Virus record (IMG/VR): IMGVR_UViG_3300033148_001735
Coordinates: 1 to 41,856 of that record
Origin: a virus
Strand: one strand, 5' to 3'
DNA: 41,856 bases
Position 1 is the stretch's first letter; each line of letters opens with the position of its first letter. The position numbers and the translations under genes are program-made. Below, one piece after another: positions 20,542 through 30,430 of the stretch. Under the pieces are notes generated by a model that worked only from the letters and a program-made list of their open reading frames with translations, made no database searches and was not told the origin of the DNA.

Positions 20542-23500
20542 TTATGTTGAGTAGTTACTCATTATATCAATCATTGCCCCCTTATTACCCGCGTCACGGG
20601 TGATCCTGTCCGCGTAGTTAGCGTCCTTCATATTGTATAAGTAGGCATCATTCCATATCTTGGTGTAGCCTGAAGCACTACCGCCCGCATCCATATAGTT
20701 CTGGAATAGCTTAGACTGCTTATGATTAGAGTCTGAAGCTACAGAGCTACGGATAACCTTAGCATACTCTTTGCGCTTGTCACTATCAGCTTGGTTATAG
20801 TAGGAGTTCTCAAACTTAAGCTGTCGTAATGCCTGCTCTTGTAGTGGGCGACTACCCATTATTCTAGCAAAGATAGGAAAGAATCCATCCATTGTATTCT
20901 CATCTACTACTTGACCAGTTCTATCCTGTGAGTAGCCTTGCAGTAATTCAGTATACCGGCTCAATGGACGGAACAAAGTCTGAGTAGCAAGCCCTTCTCT
21001 TACAGCTCTACCCATATCTAAGATATCCCCACCACTAGTAGCTTCCGCTACAACCCTTCTACCAATACCAACAGCATCACTAGCTAAGTTAAAGACTGCG
21101 CTAATACCCGGAGCAGCAAAGTTCACAGCCCCTTCTGTATCAACACCTATAGGCGATCTAGGCTGTAGCTCTGCTCTAGTGTACATAGCTGCCTGAGTTA
21201 GCGTAGAGGGTAAGCCGTATAGCATATATTCTGCTAAGTCGCGCTTATCTTCCGAGCCAAATAGTCTCTCAGTAAACCCAGTAAGATCAGAATGGCTATC
21301 CTCATTAACATAGTTACCTATCAAATGATTCATCTGGTCATAGCCGGGTAGGCTACCCATACCAAACATAGCTGTCTGTCCTGCCATAAGAGTAGAGATA
21401 GCTCTAGTATCCCCTACCTCTGCATAGCGTATGAGGTTCTGCCCCATCGTTAGCATAAAGGTTTGGAACAATCCCATAGCTGAGCCGAACGTACCTTGGA
21501 ACATAGCTGGTCGCTGCTTAGTAATATAGTTACCCATAGTTCTATTAGTAAAGTTATGAGCCCAAGCTTCAAGGTCAGCAGCATTAGCCTTAGGAAACTT
21601 ATCCTTAGCAAGAGAGTACCCAGTAGCATAGCTTACTTCACGTACCATACCTTCCATCCAATCCGAAGGCTTAGTAATAAACTTCTCTACAAACTCATTC
21701 TTAGCTAGGTTATCTATCCAAGTAGGATCAAGGTGCATACTCTGGAAAGCATCTGTAGTCTCAGCTATCTGTGCTCTAGTATAACCAAGCTCCTTAGCTC
21801 TAAGCATAACAGCATCATCCGCAGCATTATTACCTTTCTTCATAGCCATCTTAATGCCCTGCATCATATACTTGATAGGCATTACCGCGCCATTATCTAG
21901 CCCTGCATATGTCTTAGAGCTAAGCTCTCCTGCAAGGATTACCGGCATAGACATAGCAGTAATAGCAGCGTGGCTAAGATCAAAGAAGCGTAGCGCGAAC
22001 ATAGCAGCAAAGGAGTTAACCTCTTGAGTCTTCTCTAGTGCTATACTTCTACGCTCAGGAGCTAAGCTATTAATATAGTCAGCTGTATCCTTGAATGGGT
22101 TAGGGATATTCTCCTTAGTTAGATCATTAAGGAAGGCTTTATAAGCTTTATCCTGCGCAGCTTCATCACCTATATGGTGCTTACCTATTAAGCGTTTGAT
22201 AGTAAGTCCGGCAGAATCCACTATATGAGAGTAGCCATTATTAACAGCCTCTAGTAGAACTGACTCACTAACATTATCAATGTTCATAAGCGCAGCATAG
22301 GCTTTCTTAGCGGCACTAGTATTCTTACCTAGGCGCTGGAATGGTGTACCTTTGCTAGACTTATAGGCTGCATCCTGTTCTTTGATAATAGCCTTAAGCG
22401 TATTCATAGTATCTGGCATACCGTTCTCTACTATAGCACGAGAGCGAGTCCATACTGCTTCCTGCACTCCATCTATAACCTCTTGAATCCCTCTACCATC
22501 AGCAGGGATAGCATCAAATGCTACGCCAGACTTCTCTTTAGCAGCATCAGCTCTACCTAGTTCATCAAGGGCAGCTCGCTTGTGCGCCACGTTCCAATCA
22601 TCTAGCTCAGCACGAGTAACGTACTTAATGTTACCCGATGAGTTATCCATACGTAGCTTATTAACTGTAGACTTAAGCTCTTCTGCGCCCCTAGCTCTAA
22701 TCATAGTTACATTGTTAGGGTCTAGCGCATCAATCTTGTAAGCTATATTAGCCTCATCAATTCTACCATAGGGTAGCCAGAAGCCTCGGCCAGTAGCACG
22801 GCGCGCACCTTGTAATCCTTTAGCTACATTAAGCATTTCGAATAGCTCACCTTGTACTGGCAGCCACTCCTTAAGGAAGTTTTCCATGAGTATCTTAGTA
22901 TCACCTGCTACTACCCAGTCATCCTGAGAGCCGTAGTTCTTCATATAGACTACATCATTTACTTCATCAGCTTCTTTAAGCACAAACTTACCTACCGCAG
23001 GGTCATAACGTAAGCCCTTAGCCATATCATTATCCATAGCATCAGTAGCTTGACGTAAATACCCAAAGGCTGTACGTGCCGCGTTACTCTCATTGATAGC
23101 ATTAAGTGGTGCATGTATCTTATCTTGCATTCGCTTAGACATAGCATTAGCAGCTACCTTAAGATTAGCTCCCATAGTACTTAGCTTAGCACCAAGCATC
23201 TCTGTTCGTCTGAAAGCATGGTCAAGCGACTGAGCATTAGAGCTAAAGAAGCCAGTACCAGTAAGCGCAGGAGAATTGATATCCTTTAGCAATGGGCGCA
23301 TAGCATCATCTTGGGATAGTATCTGATCTGCTAGCATTCTAACTTCTGGTAATGCTCCGCCAGCAGTAGCCTTATCTATGATACCAGCAGTCTGAGCTTT
23401 GAACATAGTCTCTAAGCTTTGCAAGTCAGTATCACTAGCCTGTCTATATTGCTGCCATCTATCAAAGTACTTAACATTCTCACCCTTAAGCTCTAGTTGA

Positions 23501-25581
23501 TTAAGGTTCATATACTTCTCAGAGCCAGCTCTATTATAGCGGTAGCTATCAGTAGTGAATCCTTCTAGCGCCTCAGCCTTATACTGCCCACTTTGTAACT
23601 TAGCCATGCCTTCACGCGAGGTGTTAGTAGCTTTCATAATACTAAGTTCAGAGAAGCCACCATCAACCATAGACTTAACATGCTTAGCTCTAGCCTTATT
23701 GATAGCCACATCTAGCTCACGTAGAGTATTAATCTCTTTAGAGCCTGCATTAGTAGTGCTTACATTGAAGGCTTGTTTATTAATTGCCGCGTTACGAATA
23801 GCTTGTAGCCTAGGTAAGTCATCAGCAGCTACCAAGTATGATCTAGTGCCTGAAGCATCTAGTTTAGATAGTGCATGAATCTTTATATTAGCTGCATAGA
23901 ACTCAGAGTCAGATGCCCACACACTAGCTACACTAGGATTAAAATTACCCTTCAAGGTACTAGCTTTATACAACTCAGGCTTACCTACAGTCTTATGAGT
24001 GCCACCGTAATCAGCAACACCCTGAGCTACCTTAGCTTCAAGACTATCCATTACTGTAGGTAAGCCACTCCATGAGTCTACTACAGTAGCTCTAGCAGCA
24101 TGAACCGCGCCATACTCTTTAAGAGCCTGCTCAGTGGTGAATATCTTATCCTGCATTATATCATCAGTCCATGTAGCTGATGCTTTGTTAGGAACTAATA
24201 AGTCTAGTTCTTCCTTCATTGTCTTCATAGCAGGCGGCTTCTTGCCTATAGATACTAGCTTCATAGGGCGACCTTGTAAGCCTTGCATCCCTAAGGTATT
24301 AGCTATATCCTCTATAGTAGTATCATTCTTTACTATGATATTAATCTCACCATGAGCGCCGTACTTATGCTCTGCGAATTTAGTAGACTTACCTGCGTGC
24401 TTCTGAGAGATTATCTTATTAAGCTCTGAGTCAAAGATCTCTAAGTTACCAGTCTTCTGCTCTAGCTTATAGTAATCTTTAAAATCAGGAGAGATACCAG
24501 ATGACTTACCTGTAAACTTACCAGCTTTAGCTACCTTAACTAGCGCCGCAGCTTCGTCATTAACTAGCTTAGCTAGTATCTCAACATCAGTTATCTTATC
24601 ATCGAACACATCTATGCCGCGCTCTATAAGCTTATCAAAGTCTACTAGCTCATCTAGCTCACCTTTAGGAATAGCAGCACTAAGAGCTTTACGGTCTGCT
24701 TCAGGGAACATATTGATAAGAGTCTTGCGCATCTCTGCCTTGGTTTCTTTAAGACGTGACTCTATTACGGCTACTTCATCAGCGCGTAGACCAGACTTCA
24801 TTACATCTATCTGACTCTCAGCTAAGGCTTTATATGCCGCCACAGACGTACCTAGTGGTAGATTCTCTGAGCTATACTTACGGAATAATGTATCACCTAA
24901 GCGTTCAGTCTGCATTGCATCTACAGCTATCTGGCCTTTAGTTAGAGCACCATGTGCACCCCATGCTAAGAGGGGAACACCTACGGCAGAGCCTATGGCC
25001 ATGCTTAATGCAGCATCACCTAAGCTATATTCTTCAAGGTAGGTATGTTGATTCAATAAGCCGAGCATACCTATCTCATACACAGCATTCTCAGCTACAC
25101 CCATGACAGCAGTATTAGCATACATCATGCGCTTAGCACTAGTCTCTGCTGTGGTTCTAGCTATTGATGAGCTACGAGCTTCTAATGACTTAGTCCTATA
25201 GCCTACTATGTTATCATCAAGCTTCTTAAATGGCTGGCCTAGGATACCTAGCTTACCAGACTTAGCAGCAGTAAGAGCCTTTGAGATACCTAGGCCGGGG
25301 ATTAGAATACCGGCAACAAAGCTACCTAGCTGAGTAGCATCAGTGTGATCATCATAGAACTTAACCGCATCATCAGCGCCTAGCCCAGTCAGCAACTCTT
25401 TAGTATCAAAGTCAGTTCCTGCTTGGCCAAAGGTAGCTAACGTGGTAAGAGAGTTTACAGTGGTCACAGCTAGGTCAGCCATGATAGCTATAGGAGCATC
25501 AATGATATCATCTAGTTCCCAGCCAGCACCGCCTTCATTAGCCTGTGCAGCATAAGCATTATTAAAGTCTTGATAGTTCAT
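20542..25581 (-). CDS. Large internal virion protein, 1679 aa
   Basis: The largest gene and the last of the late operon, where podoviruses encode ejection proteins. It starts MNYQDFNNAY; the N-terminal 130 residues contain Ala/Gly-rich hydrophobic stretches (LGSFVAGILIPGLGI, then a second near residue 200, LGDAALSMAIGSAVGVP). The rest is a long Ala/Lys/Asp-rich helical protein with a further hydrophobic part near residue 1240 (FFDLSHAAITAMSMPVILAG). No lytic transglycosylase, peptidase or ADP-ribosyltransferase motif is evident. It is expected to be packaged in the head and ejected into the cell envelope with the DNA. Its start overlaps the stop of the preceding gene by four bases. Confidence 0.7.
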   Translation of the reverse strand: MNYQDFNNAYAAQANEGGAGWELDDIIDAPIAIMADLAVTTVNSLTTLATFGQAGTDFDTKELLTGLGADDAVKFYDDHTDATQLGSFVAGILIPGLGISKALTAAKSGKLGILGQPFKKLDDNIVGYRTKSLEARSSSIARTTAETSAKRMMYANTAVMGVAENAVYEIGMLGLLNQHTYLEEYSLGDAALSMAIGSAVGVPLLAWGAHGALTKGQIAVDAMQTERLGDTLFRKYSSENLPLGTSVAAYKALAESQIDVMKSGLRADEVAVIESRLKETKAEMRKTLINMFPEADRKALSAAIPKGELDELVDFDKLIERGIDVFDDKITDVEILAKLVNDEAAALVKVAKAGKFTGKSSGISPDFKDYYKLEQKTGNLEIFDSELNKIISQKHAGKSTKFAEHKYGAHGEINIIVKNDTTIEDIANTLGMQGLQGRPMKLVSIGKKPPAMKTMKEELDLLVPNKASATWTDDIMQDKIFTTEQALKEYGAVHAARATVVDSWSGLPTVMDSLEAKVAQGVADYGGTHKTVGKPELYKASTLKGNFNPSVASVWASDSEFYAANIKIHALSKLDASGTRSYLVAADDLPRLQAIRNAAINKQAFNVSTTNAGSKEINTLRELDVAINKARAKHVKSMVDGGFSELSIMKATNTSREGMAKLQSGQYKAEALEGFTTDSYRYNRAGSEKYMNLNQLELKGENVKYFDRWQQYRQASDTDLQSLETMFKAQTAGIIDKATAGGALPEVRMLADQILSQDDAMRPLLKDINSPALTGTGFFSSNAQSLDHAFRRTEMLGAKLSTMGANLKVAANAMSKRMQDKIHAPLNAINESNAARTAFGYLRQATDAMDNDMAKGLRYDPAVGKFVLKEADEVNDVVYMKNYGSQDDWVVAGDTKILMENFLKEWLPVQGELFEMLNVAKGLQGARRATGRGFWLPYGRIDEANIAYKIDALDPNNVTMIRARGAEELKSTVNKLRMDNSSGNIKYVTRAELDDWNVAHKRAALDELGRADAAKEKSGVAFDAIPADGRGIQEVIDGVQEAVWTRSRAIVENGMPDTMNTLKAIIKEQDAAYKSSKGTPFQRLGKNTSAAKKAYAALMNIDNVSESVLLEAVNNGYSHIVDSAGLTIKRLIGKHHIGDEAAQDKAYKAFLNDLTKENIPNPFKDTADYINSLAPERRSIALEKTQEVNSFAAMFALRFFDLSHAAITAMSMPVILAGELSSKTYAGLDNGAVMPIKYMMQGIKMAMKKGNNAADDAVMLRAKELGYTRAQIAETTDAFQSMHLDPTWIDNLAKNEFVEKFITKPSDWMEGMVREVSYATGYSLAKDKFPKANAADLEAWAHNFTNRTMGNYITKQRPAMFQGTFGSAMGLFQTFMLTMGQNLIRYAEVGDTRAISTLMAGQTAMFGMGSLPGYDQMNHLIGNYVNEDSHSDLTGFTERLFGSEDKRDLAEYMLYGLPSTLTQAAMYTRAELQPRSPIGVDTEGAVNFAAPGISAVFNLASDAVGIGRRVVAEATSGGDILDMGRAVREGLATQTLFRPLSRYTELLQGYSQDRTGQVVDENTMDGFFPIFARIMGSRPLQEQALRQLKFENSYYNQADSDKRKEYAKVIRSSVASDSNHKQSKLFQNYMDAGGSASGYTKIWNDAYLYNMKDANYADRITRDAGNKGAMIDIMSNYST

Positions 25582-27365
25582 CGCGCAAAAGTCTCCAACA
25601 TATATTCGTTTAGTAGCTTATACTTCTGTTCTTTGCCTAGTGTACCTAAGTCTAGATCACTGACAGTTATACCAGTACCTTCATAAGTACTACCTAGCTG
25701 ATCTAATAGTCGAGGGCGTAATGCATTTAGAACGGTAACTCGCTCACCTAGATTAGTCTGGAATAGCTTGCTATTAGGATCAATAGCTGCTTCTTCACCA
25801 GCTTGTGAGTATGCTCTACCCAGTTCTAGTGAGGCATCTGCTTTCATTAAAGCCTGCGCTCTTATAGTAAGCTCATTCATCCATATACCTGACATACCTA
25901 GCTTAGCTGCTGCAAAGTATTCTGGTGGTAATACCTCAGTAAGATCATCTCTTAGAGATGTCTTAACTAATAAAGGAGATACATCACGCATAGACTGTAA
26001 GCCTGCATCACGGGAATTACGTACTAAAGCTGCAGCTTTATCTTTAGGCTTATCTAGTAGCAGTTTAGTATCTGTTTCCTGTTGAGCAGTATCAGCCTGA
26101 TATGCTGCCACTCCTCTCTTATAGGCAGCGTACTGAGCATCAATGATACCAGCAACTTGATCCTTCTTATCTGTCCCTACTGCATCATCTACTGCTAAGC
26201 GCTTATACATCTCTGTAGTCTCACGCATAGATAAACTAGTAGTAGCGCTAGTCACAGGATCTTTGTACACGAACGCACCATGAATAGCTACATCTTCATA
26301 TGAGTTTATCTGCCCATCTATAGTCATTCTAGCAAATTGGTTCTTAGCTGGGTTATCTGTATCCCCTACCATCTTACCTATCTCAGTCTTAGGCTCAGAG
26401 GCATTCATTACTGATAGACGATTAACTACAGCTGTATTCTCGTCGCCTAGTCTACCTACTGCGATATCATATTTAGCCTGCTCACGCTGACCTGCTACTA
26501 CTACACCAGCACGCTGCTGCAAGATACCTAACTCTACTTGCTGCATCTCTAAGGCTTGTACATGACCACTGAACATAGTATCGGCATTAGCAGCATAAGT
26601 AGTTTGGCGCTCTTGCTCCATCATACGTAGCTGTGTCTGAGTATCATTATAGCTATCATAGTTCTTATTCATAAGCTGAAAGCGGGCTAACTGCTCTAAG
26701 CGCTCTGTAACTGGATTACGTAAAGACTTATCATAGTCTCTAGCTGAAGACTGTATCTGACCCTTAACTTCTACAATGTATTTCTGTAGATTGTTATACT
26801 TATCTAGGTCATTAGCCCCTTCTGGCTTATAAGCATTAATAGCATTAGCTGAGAGGCTAGGCATAAAGGCTTCTGCTGTAGGCGCAGTTACACCCCCACG
26901 TCCTATGATAGACATGTTAGCAGAGATATTACCTTGAGCAGCATCACCATATGTATCAGGGATTTGATAACCAGTAGCACCAGGAACGTTAGTAAATTCA
27001 GGAGTTCTCCCAGCTCTAATCTCTTGATCTCTATACTGCTGAACAGTAAGCCCGTCATTAAGGTCGGTAGCTAGTGGAGTAGATGCAGCCATCATCTGAT
27101 CTACGGCTTGCTGAGCTTCCGCTTCTTGCTGATTAACTACTACGCCTCCTGGCCCTATAGCTTCAGTACCACCTGTACGCACTTGCTCCATAGTCTGGTT
27201 TATCATAGCTTGAATTTCAAGAGGTAGGTCTTGTAAGTTAGCTTCAGTCCCAGTAGGCACGTTAGGCATAGCCATAACATTAGCCACACTAGTAGGCATT
27301 GGTGGGCGGTTAATAGTACCTAATGCCTCTAATAAGGCGCTAGCTTGATCTTCGTATTGAGGCAT
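25578..27365 (-). CDS. Internal virion protein, 595 aa
   Basis: Starts MPQYEDQASA. Rich in Gln, Ala, Glu and Asp, mostly helical with long coiled-coil-like stretches in residues about 190-330 (YNDTQTQLRMMEQERQTTY, MQQVELGILQQRAGV). No enzymatic motif. Its position just before the giant last gene parallels T7 gp15, so it is probably an ejection-channel component. The assignment rests on gene order and composition. Confidence 0.65.
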   Translation of the reverse strand: MPQYEDQASALLEALGTINRPPMPTSVANVMAMPNVPTGTEANLQDLPLEIQAMINQTMEQVRTGGTEAIGPGGVVVNQQEAEAQQAVDQMMAASTPLATDLNDGLTVQQYRDQEIRAGRTPEFTNVPGATGYQIPDTYGDAAQGNISANMSIIGRGGVTAPTAEAFMPSLSANAINAYKPEGANDLDKYNNLQKYIVEVKGQIQSSARDYDKSLRNPVTERLEQLARFQLMNKNYDSYNDTQTQLRMMEQERQTTYAANADTMFSGHVQALEMQQVELGILQQRAGVVVAGQREQAKYDIAVGRLGDENTAVVNRLSVMNASEPKTEIGKMVGDTDNPAKNQFARMTIDGQINSYEDVAIHGAFVYKDPVTSATTSLSMRETTEMYKRLAVDDAVGTDKKDQVAGIIDAQYAAYKRGVAAYQADTAQQETDTKLLLDKPKDKAAALVRNSRDAGLQSMRDVSPLLVKTSLRDDLTEVLPPEYFAAAKLGMSGIWMNELTIRAQALMKADASLELGRAYSQAGEEAAIDPNSKLFQTNLGERVTVLNALRPRLLDQLGSTYEGTGITVSDLDLGTLGKEQKYKLLNEYMLETFAR

Positions 27366-27378
27366 TGTCTAGCTCCTA

Positions 27379-28500
27379 TTATTGGTTGACTACTGGATAT
27401 TGGAATAGACCTTGAGTAGACGTTGCTGCTGTCTCTTGATTAAGTCTATTGATTAATTGCTGCAAGGTGTTGGCACTAGTAGTCTCTTCTACTCTAGTAC
27501 CTGACTCACCAGTAACAGCTCCAGTCTCGGTAGCACCCTTACCAGTCTCAATCAACTGCATTAAGGTATTAACTAATGGATCACCTGATGTAGCTAGCTG
27601 ACCAGTAACTTGCGCGCCCTGCTGACTAAGTTGTCCGAAGCCCATAACAGCCTCTAATATAGCTTGCTGTTGTGCTGTCCCAGTCTTAACTGCTGCATTC
27701 TGACTCATGATCTGAGCTAACGCATTCTCTACTGAGCCTGTACCACTAGCACCGCCCTGTATCTGAGGTATGATCTGCTCTAAGAGCTCTTGAGTTAGCG
27801 AGTCTACGTTACCCTGCGCAAAGCCTATAGCATTCTCCATCGAATACTGTTCAGCATCAGCGCCTAGGCGCGTCATAGTATCAGTAAGGGCTGTTTGCTG
27901 AGCCTGTTGTAGCGTAGAGCCACCAGCTAATTGCTGATTAAGTAACTCTTCGTAAGCAGCTCTAGTAGCAGGATCCATTCTATCTAGGAAGGACTGCTCT
28001 GCTGTAGTTGCTTCAGTACCAGTAACACCTTGAGTAACCTCAGACGTACCCATCTCTTGAGTCTGCTGCTGTACCATAGAAGATTGCTCAGGATAACCTG
28101 AGTGGCCTACGTTAGTATCTAGATTCGGTAGGTTAAGCAGTTCGTTCACACTGGTCTGTGGCGCGCCTATTACATTAGTCTGTGGCATTGTGGTTGCTCC
28201 TATTGGACTTGTAGTGCCGACTGGTACTGGCCCAGTAGCTTGCGTTGTTGTAGTGGGTGTAGTACTAGCTGCCTGTGCCGCAGCTGCGATATTAGCACTA
28301 GTAGTAGGATCGTTTAATTGAGCAGCAGCTAAGTAAGCAGGGTCTTTAATTTGACCCGCTACGTCAAAGCCGCTAACAGGCGCTACAAAGTCATCAGGCA
28401 TAGCTGCAAAGGCACTATAATTAGGACTCTGCACCCAAGCATTATAGAGGTCTTGATCATAATTAGGAGGAGCAGGTGATCCCCATACACTAGTAGCCAT
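27379..28500 (-). CDS. Gln/Thr-rich internal virion protein, 373 aa
   Basis: Starts MATSVWGSPA. Very rich in Thr, Gln, Ala and Gly (AAAAQAASTTPTTTTQATGP, SGTGSVENALAQIMSQNAAV), low complexity and probably disordered in the first half. Helical stretches with Gln/Leu follow. No catalytic motif. It overlaps the preceding gene by one base. Inferred to be packaged with the ejection proteins, but it could also be a structural linker of the tail. Confidence 0.6.
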   Translation of the reverse strand: MATSVWGSPAPPNYDQDLYNAWVQSPNYSAFAAMPDDFVAPVSGFDVAGQIKDPAYLAAAQLNDPTTSANIAAAAQAASTTPTTTTQATGPVPVGTTSPIGATTMPQTNVIGAPQTSVNELLNLPNLDTNVGHSGYPEQSSMVQQQTQEMGTSEVTQGVTGTEATTAEQSFLDRMDPATRAAYEELLNQQLAGGSTLQQAQQTALTDTMTRLGADAEQYSMENAIGFAQGNVDSLTQELLEQIIPQIQGGASGTGSVENALAQIMSQNAAVKTGTAQQQAILEAVMGFGQLSQQGAQVTGQLATSGDPLVNTLMQLIETGKGATETGAVTGESGTRVEETTSANTLQQLINRLNQETAATSTQGLFQYPVVNQ

Positions 28501-28994
28501 TAGCCTCTCCCGCCACGTAGGGCTGTATATAATGTTCCTCTACCAGCAACAGGGGTGGCTGAGCTACTAGTCTGAGGAGTTGATGCTCTTCCGCCACTAG
28601 CACCTCTAGCTACAGCAGCACGTACATCTGCCTCACTGCCTAGCTCACCGGCCTCAAACATACGCATAAGATCAAATAGCATAGAAGACTCCGAAGGCTT
28701 AACTACCTTAGTACCATAGTCACCTGTGATACCCATAGCGGCTTGAGGATTAGCTTGCACTAACTGGCGCAGCATAGCCTCAGCTCTATCTTCAATAGCG
28801 CCTGAGTCCTCTATAGACATTACATGCCCAGATGATTTACTAGCCTCTTCTTCTTTCTTAGTCTTAGGCTTATAAATAACAGGCTTCATTACGTTGCCTT
28901 TTAAATTATAGCTAGGATACTTAATCTCTGGCTTCATAGAGTCAAGTGTAAGTAAGTTACTTAGTGTACTAGTTGCTGTTCTAGTTGCGGCCAT
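28500..28994 (-). CDS. Putative virion protein, 164 aa
   Basis: Starts MAATRTATST. A Lys/Pro-rich region (residues 20-50, PKTKKEEEASKSSG) and a helical part (AIEDRAEAMLRQLVQANPQA) are followed by a Gly/Ser/Arg-rich C-terminus (GASGGRASTPQTSSSATP). No family recognised. The start overlaps the end of the preceding tail gene by 14 bases. Position in the block of ejection proteins suggests a small internal virion or tail protein. Confidence 0.6.
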   Translation of the reverse strand: MAATRTATSTLSNLLTLDSMKPEIKYPSYNLKGNVMKPVIYKPKTKKEEEASKSSGHVMSIEDSGAIEDRAEAMLRQLVQANPQAAMGITGDYGTKVVKPSESSMLFDLMRMFEAGELGSEADVRAAVARGASGGRASTPQTSSSATPVAGRGTLYTALRGGRG

Positions 28995-30429
28995 GTTTCT
29001 GCCCCTCTACGCCTATGCTCTTGATATGGAATCTTCCTGTAACTATGATATTAAACCATTTAGCTACACGCGTCAAGTATAAATCAGTTCTAGCTAGGGT
29101 ACTATCCGCGGCTGACTCATCTATAAACTCATCAGCTATAGAACGCCCATCAATAGAAGGCTCTACAACTATCTTAGCTTTAGGGTAATCTACGAAGTCT
29201 GCCTCTACCTTGGTTAGCATAGTAGTACCAGACCGGCTCATGTTATAGCGGCCAGCTACTATCCAGCTATCATCAGGGGAATCATTACAGATACTAACTT
29301 GGCCATCAGGTAGGACACAGCCTATACCTATACCTAAGTCTCCACGATCTTTGCCTATGAGGTCTACTGATTGTACAGCCTTATAGCCATCCTGATTCAT
29401 AGGCATGAAGCTAAAGTAGGATAGATTATCCACCTCGGCTATTCCCCACTTACTAGACATAGTATCAAGCACTAAGGCCATCTCATAGATAGGGTATAAC
29501 GAACTGCCCAATGCTATAGGAGATAGTGTAGCTGCACCAGTAGGGCGAACCACGTCTATAGGATTAGCTGCATTTAAGTAAGGGTCATATCCTTCTTGGC
29601 GCGACTTATGTAAGTCTATAGAGGGCTGCTTATTCTGAAGATTAACCATTAGGTAGCGGTTAGATAGCATATCAAGCTTAATAGGGAACTTATAGCTAGC
29701 AAGCCAATGAGTAAGCACATCATTAATAAACTTAGTTTGGTAGCTAGTTCTATCTATCTCTAGAAGGCCGTTAGCTGTCCAAGCGTAATGCTTATCCGCG
29801 CCTTCTACTATATGCCTAGGATCGGTAACTCCGTGGCTACTTATCTCCTTGAAGTCAAAGACAAAGCGGCTCTCTCTAACGTAGCGTCCTGACACTATGC
29901 CGCCAGTAGAGTAGATAACACAGCCATCATTGGCCTCACCTACGAATATGATCTTACCCTGCACAGCTTCAATAGTGATAATATTAGCTTGGGTCTTAAG
30001 GCTAGGCTCAAAGTCAGCATGATCTGTTCTACTAGACCATAAGAACTTATTAAGATTAGTCCATGCCATTAAGCGCCCATGAGCAGAAGAGATGCCTTCA
30101 GTAGGTGCTAGAGGTACAGCAGCGGTAGCCTCATTAAGGATAGTGAATATCTCAGTGCCGTCTTGAGCTACAGCTGTTACCATAGCCGCAGCATCATCTA
30201 CTATATTAGAGACTATGATATCCTCTATGATAGTAGCAGCCGCCACTTGCTCGGTGACTTGAGCTACTGCTCCATCTATAGCTTGCAATTCAGCTAGCAA
30301 GGCAGCAGCCACGTCATTGATATCATCTACCGGCGCAAAGGCTAGGTTTATTAGATTATCCCCTAGCTGCAAGGCTACTGATAATGAGCTACCCTTCTTA
30401 AAACCTGTCATTGTTAGTTTATAGCCCAT
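28981..30429 (-). CDS. Tail tubular/stabilisation protein (gp12-like), 482 aa
   Basis: Starts MGYKLTMTGF. After a variable N-terminal region (LAELQAIDGAVAQVTEQVAA, helical) it becomes beta-rich with repeated segments such as FLWSSRTDHADFEPS, GKIIFVGEANDGCVIYSTGG and HYAWTANGLLEIDR, as in propeller-like tail proteins. The C-terminal KWFNIIVTGRFHIKSIGVEG resembles the end of podovirus tail stabilisation proteins. It lies two bases from the neighbouring propeller gene. Together they probably build the short tail tube below the adaptor. Function inferred from layout and this C-terminal pattern. Confidence 0.6.
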   Translation of the reverse strand: MGYKLTMTGFKKGSSLSVALQLGDNLINLAFAPVDDINDVAAALLAELQAIDGAVAQVTEQVAAATIIEDIIVSNIVDDAAAMVTAVAQDGTEIFTILNEATAAVPLAPTEGISSAHGRLMAWTNLNKFLWSSRTDHADFEPSLKTQANIITIEAVQGKIIFVGEANDGCVIYSTGGIVSGRYVRESRFVFDFKEISSHGVTDPRHIVEGADKHYAWTANGLLEIDRTSYQTKFINDVLTHWLASYKFPIKLDMLSNRYLMVNLQNKQPSIDLHKSRQEGYDPYLNAANPIDVVRPTGAATLSPIALGSSLYPIYEMALVLDTMSSKWGIAEVDNLSYFSFMPMNQDGYKAVQSVDLIGKDRGDLGIGIGCVLPDGQVSICNDSPDDSWIVAGRYNMSRSGTTMLTKVEADFVDYPKAKIVVEPSIDGRSIADEFIDESAADSTLARTDLYLTRVAKWFNIIVTGRFHIKSIGVEGQKHGRN

Positions 30430-30430
30430 C

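Noticed and set aside
20542-25581. Lytic transglycosylase domain in the giant internal virion protein
   Set aside because: No catalytic Glu motif with the usual surrounding residues was recognisable in its sequence.
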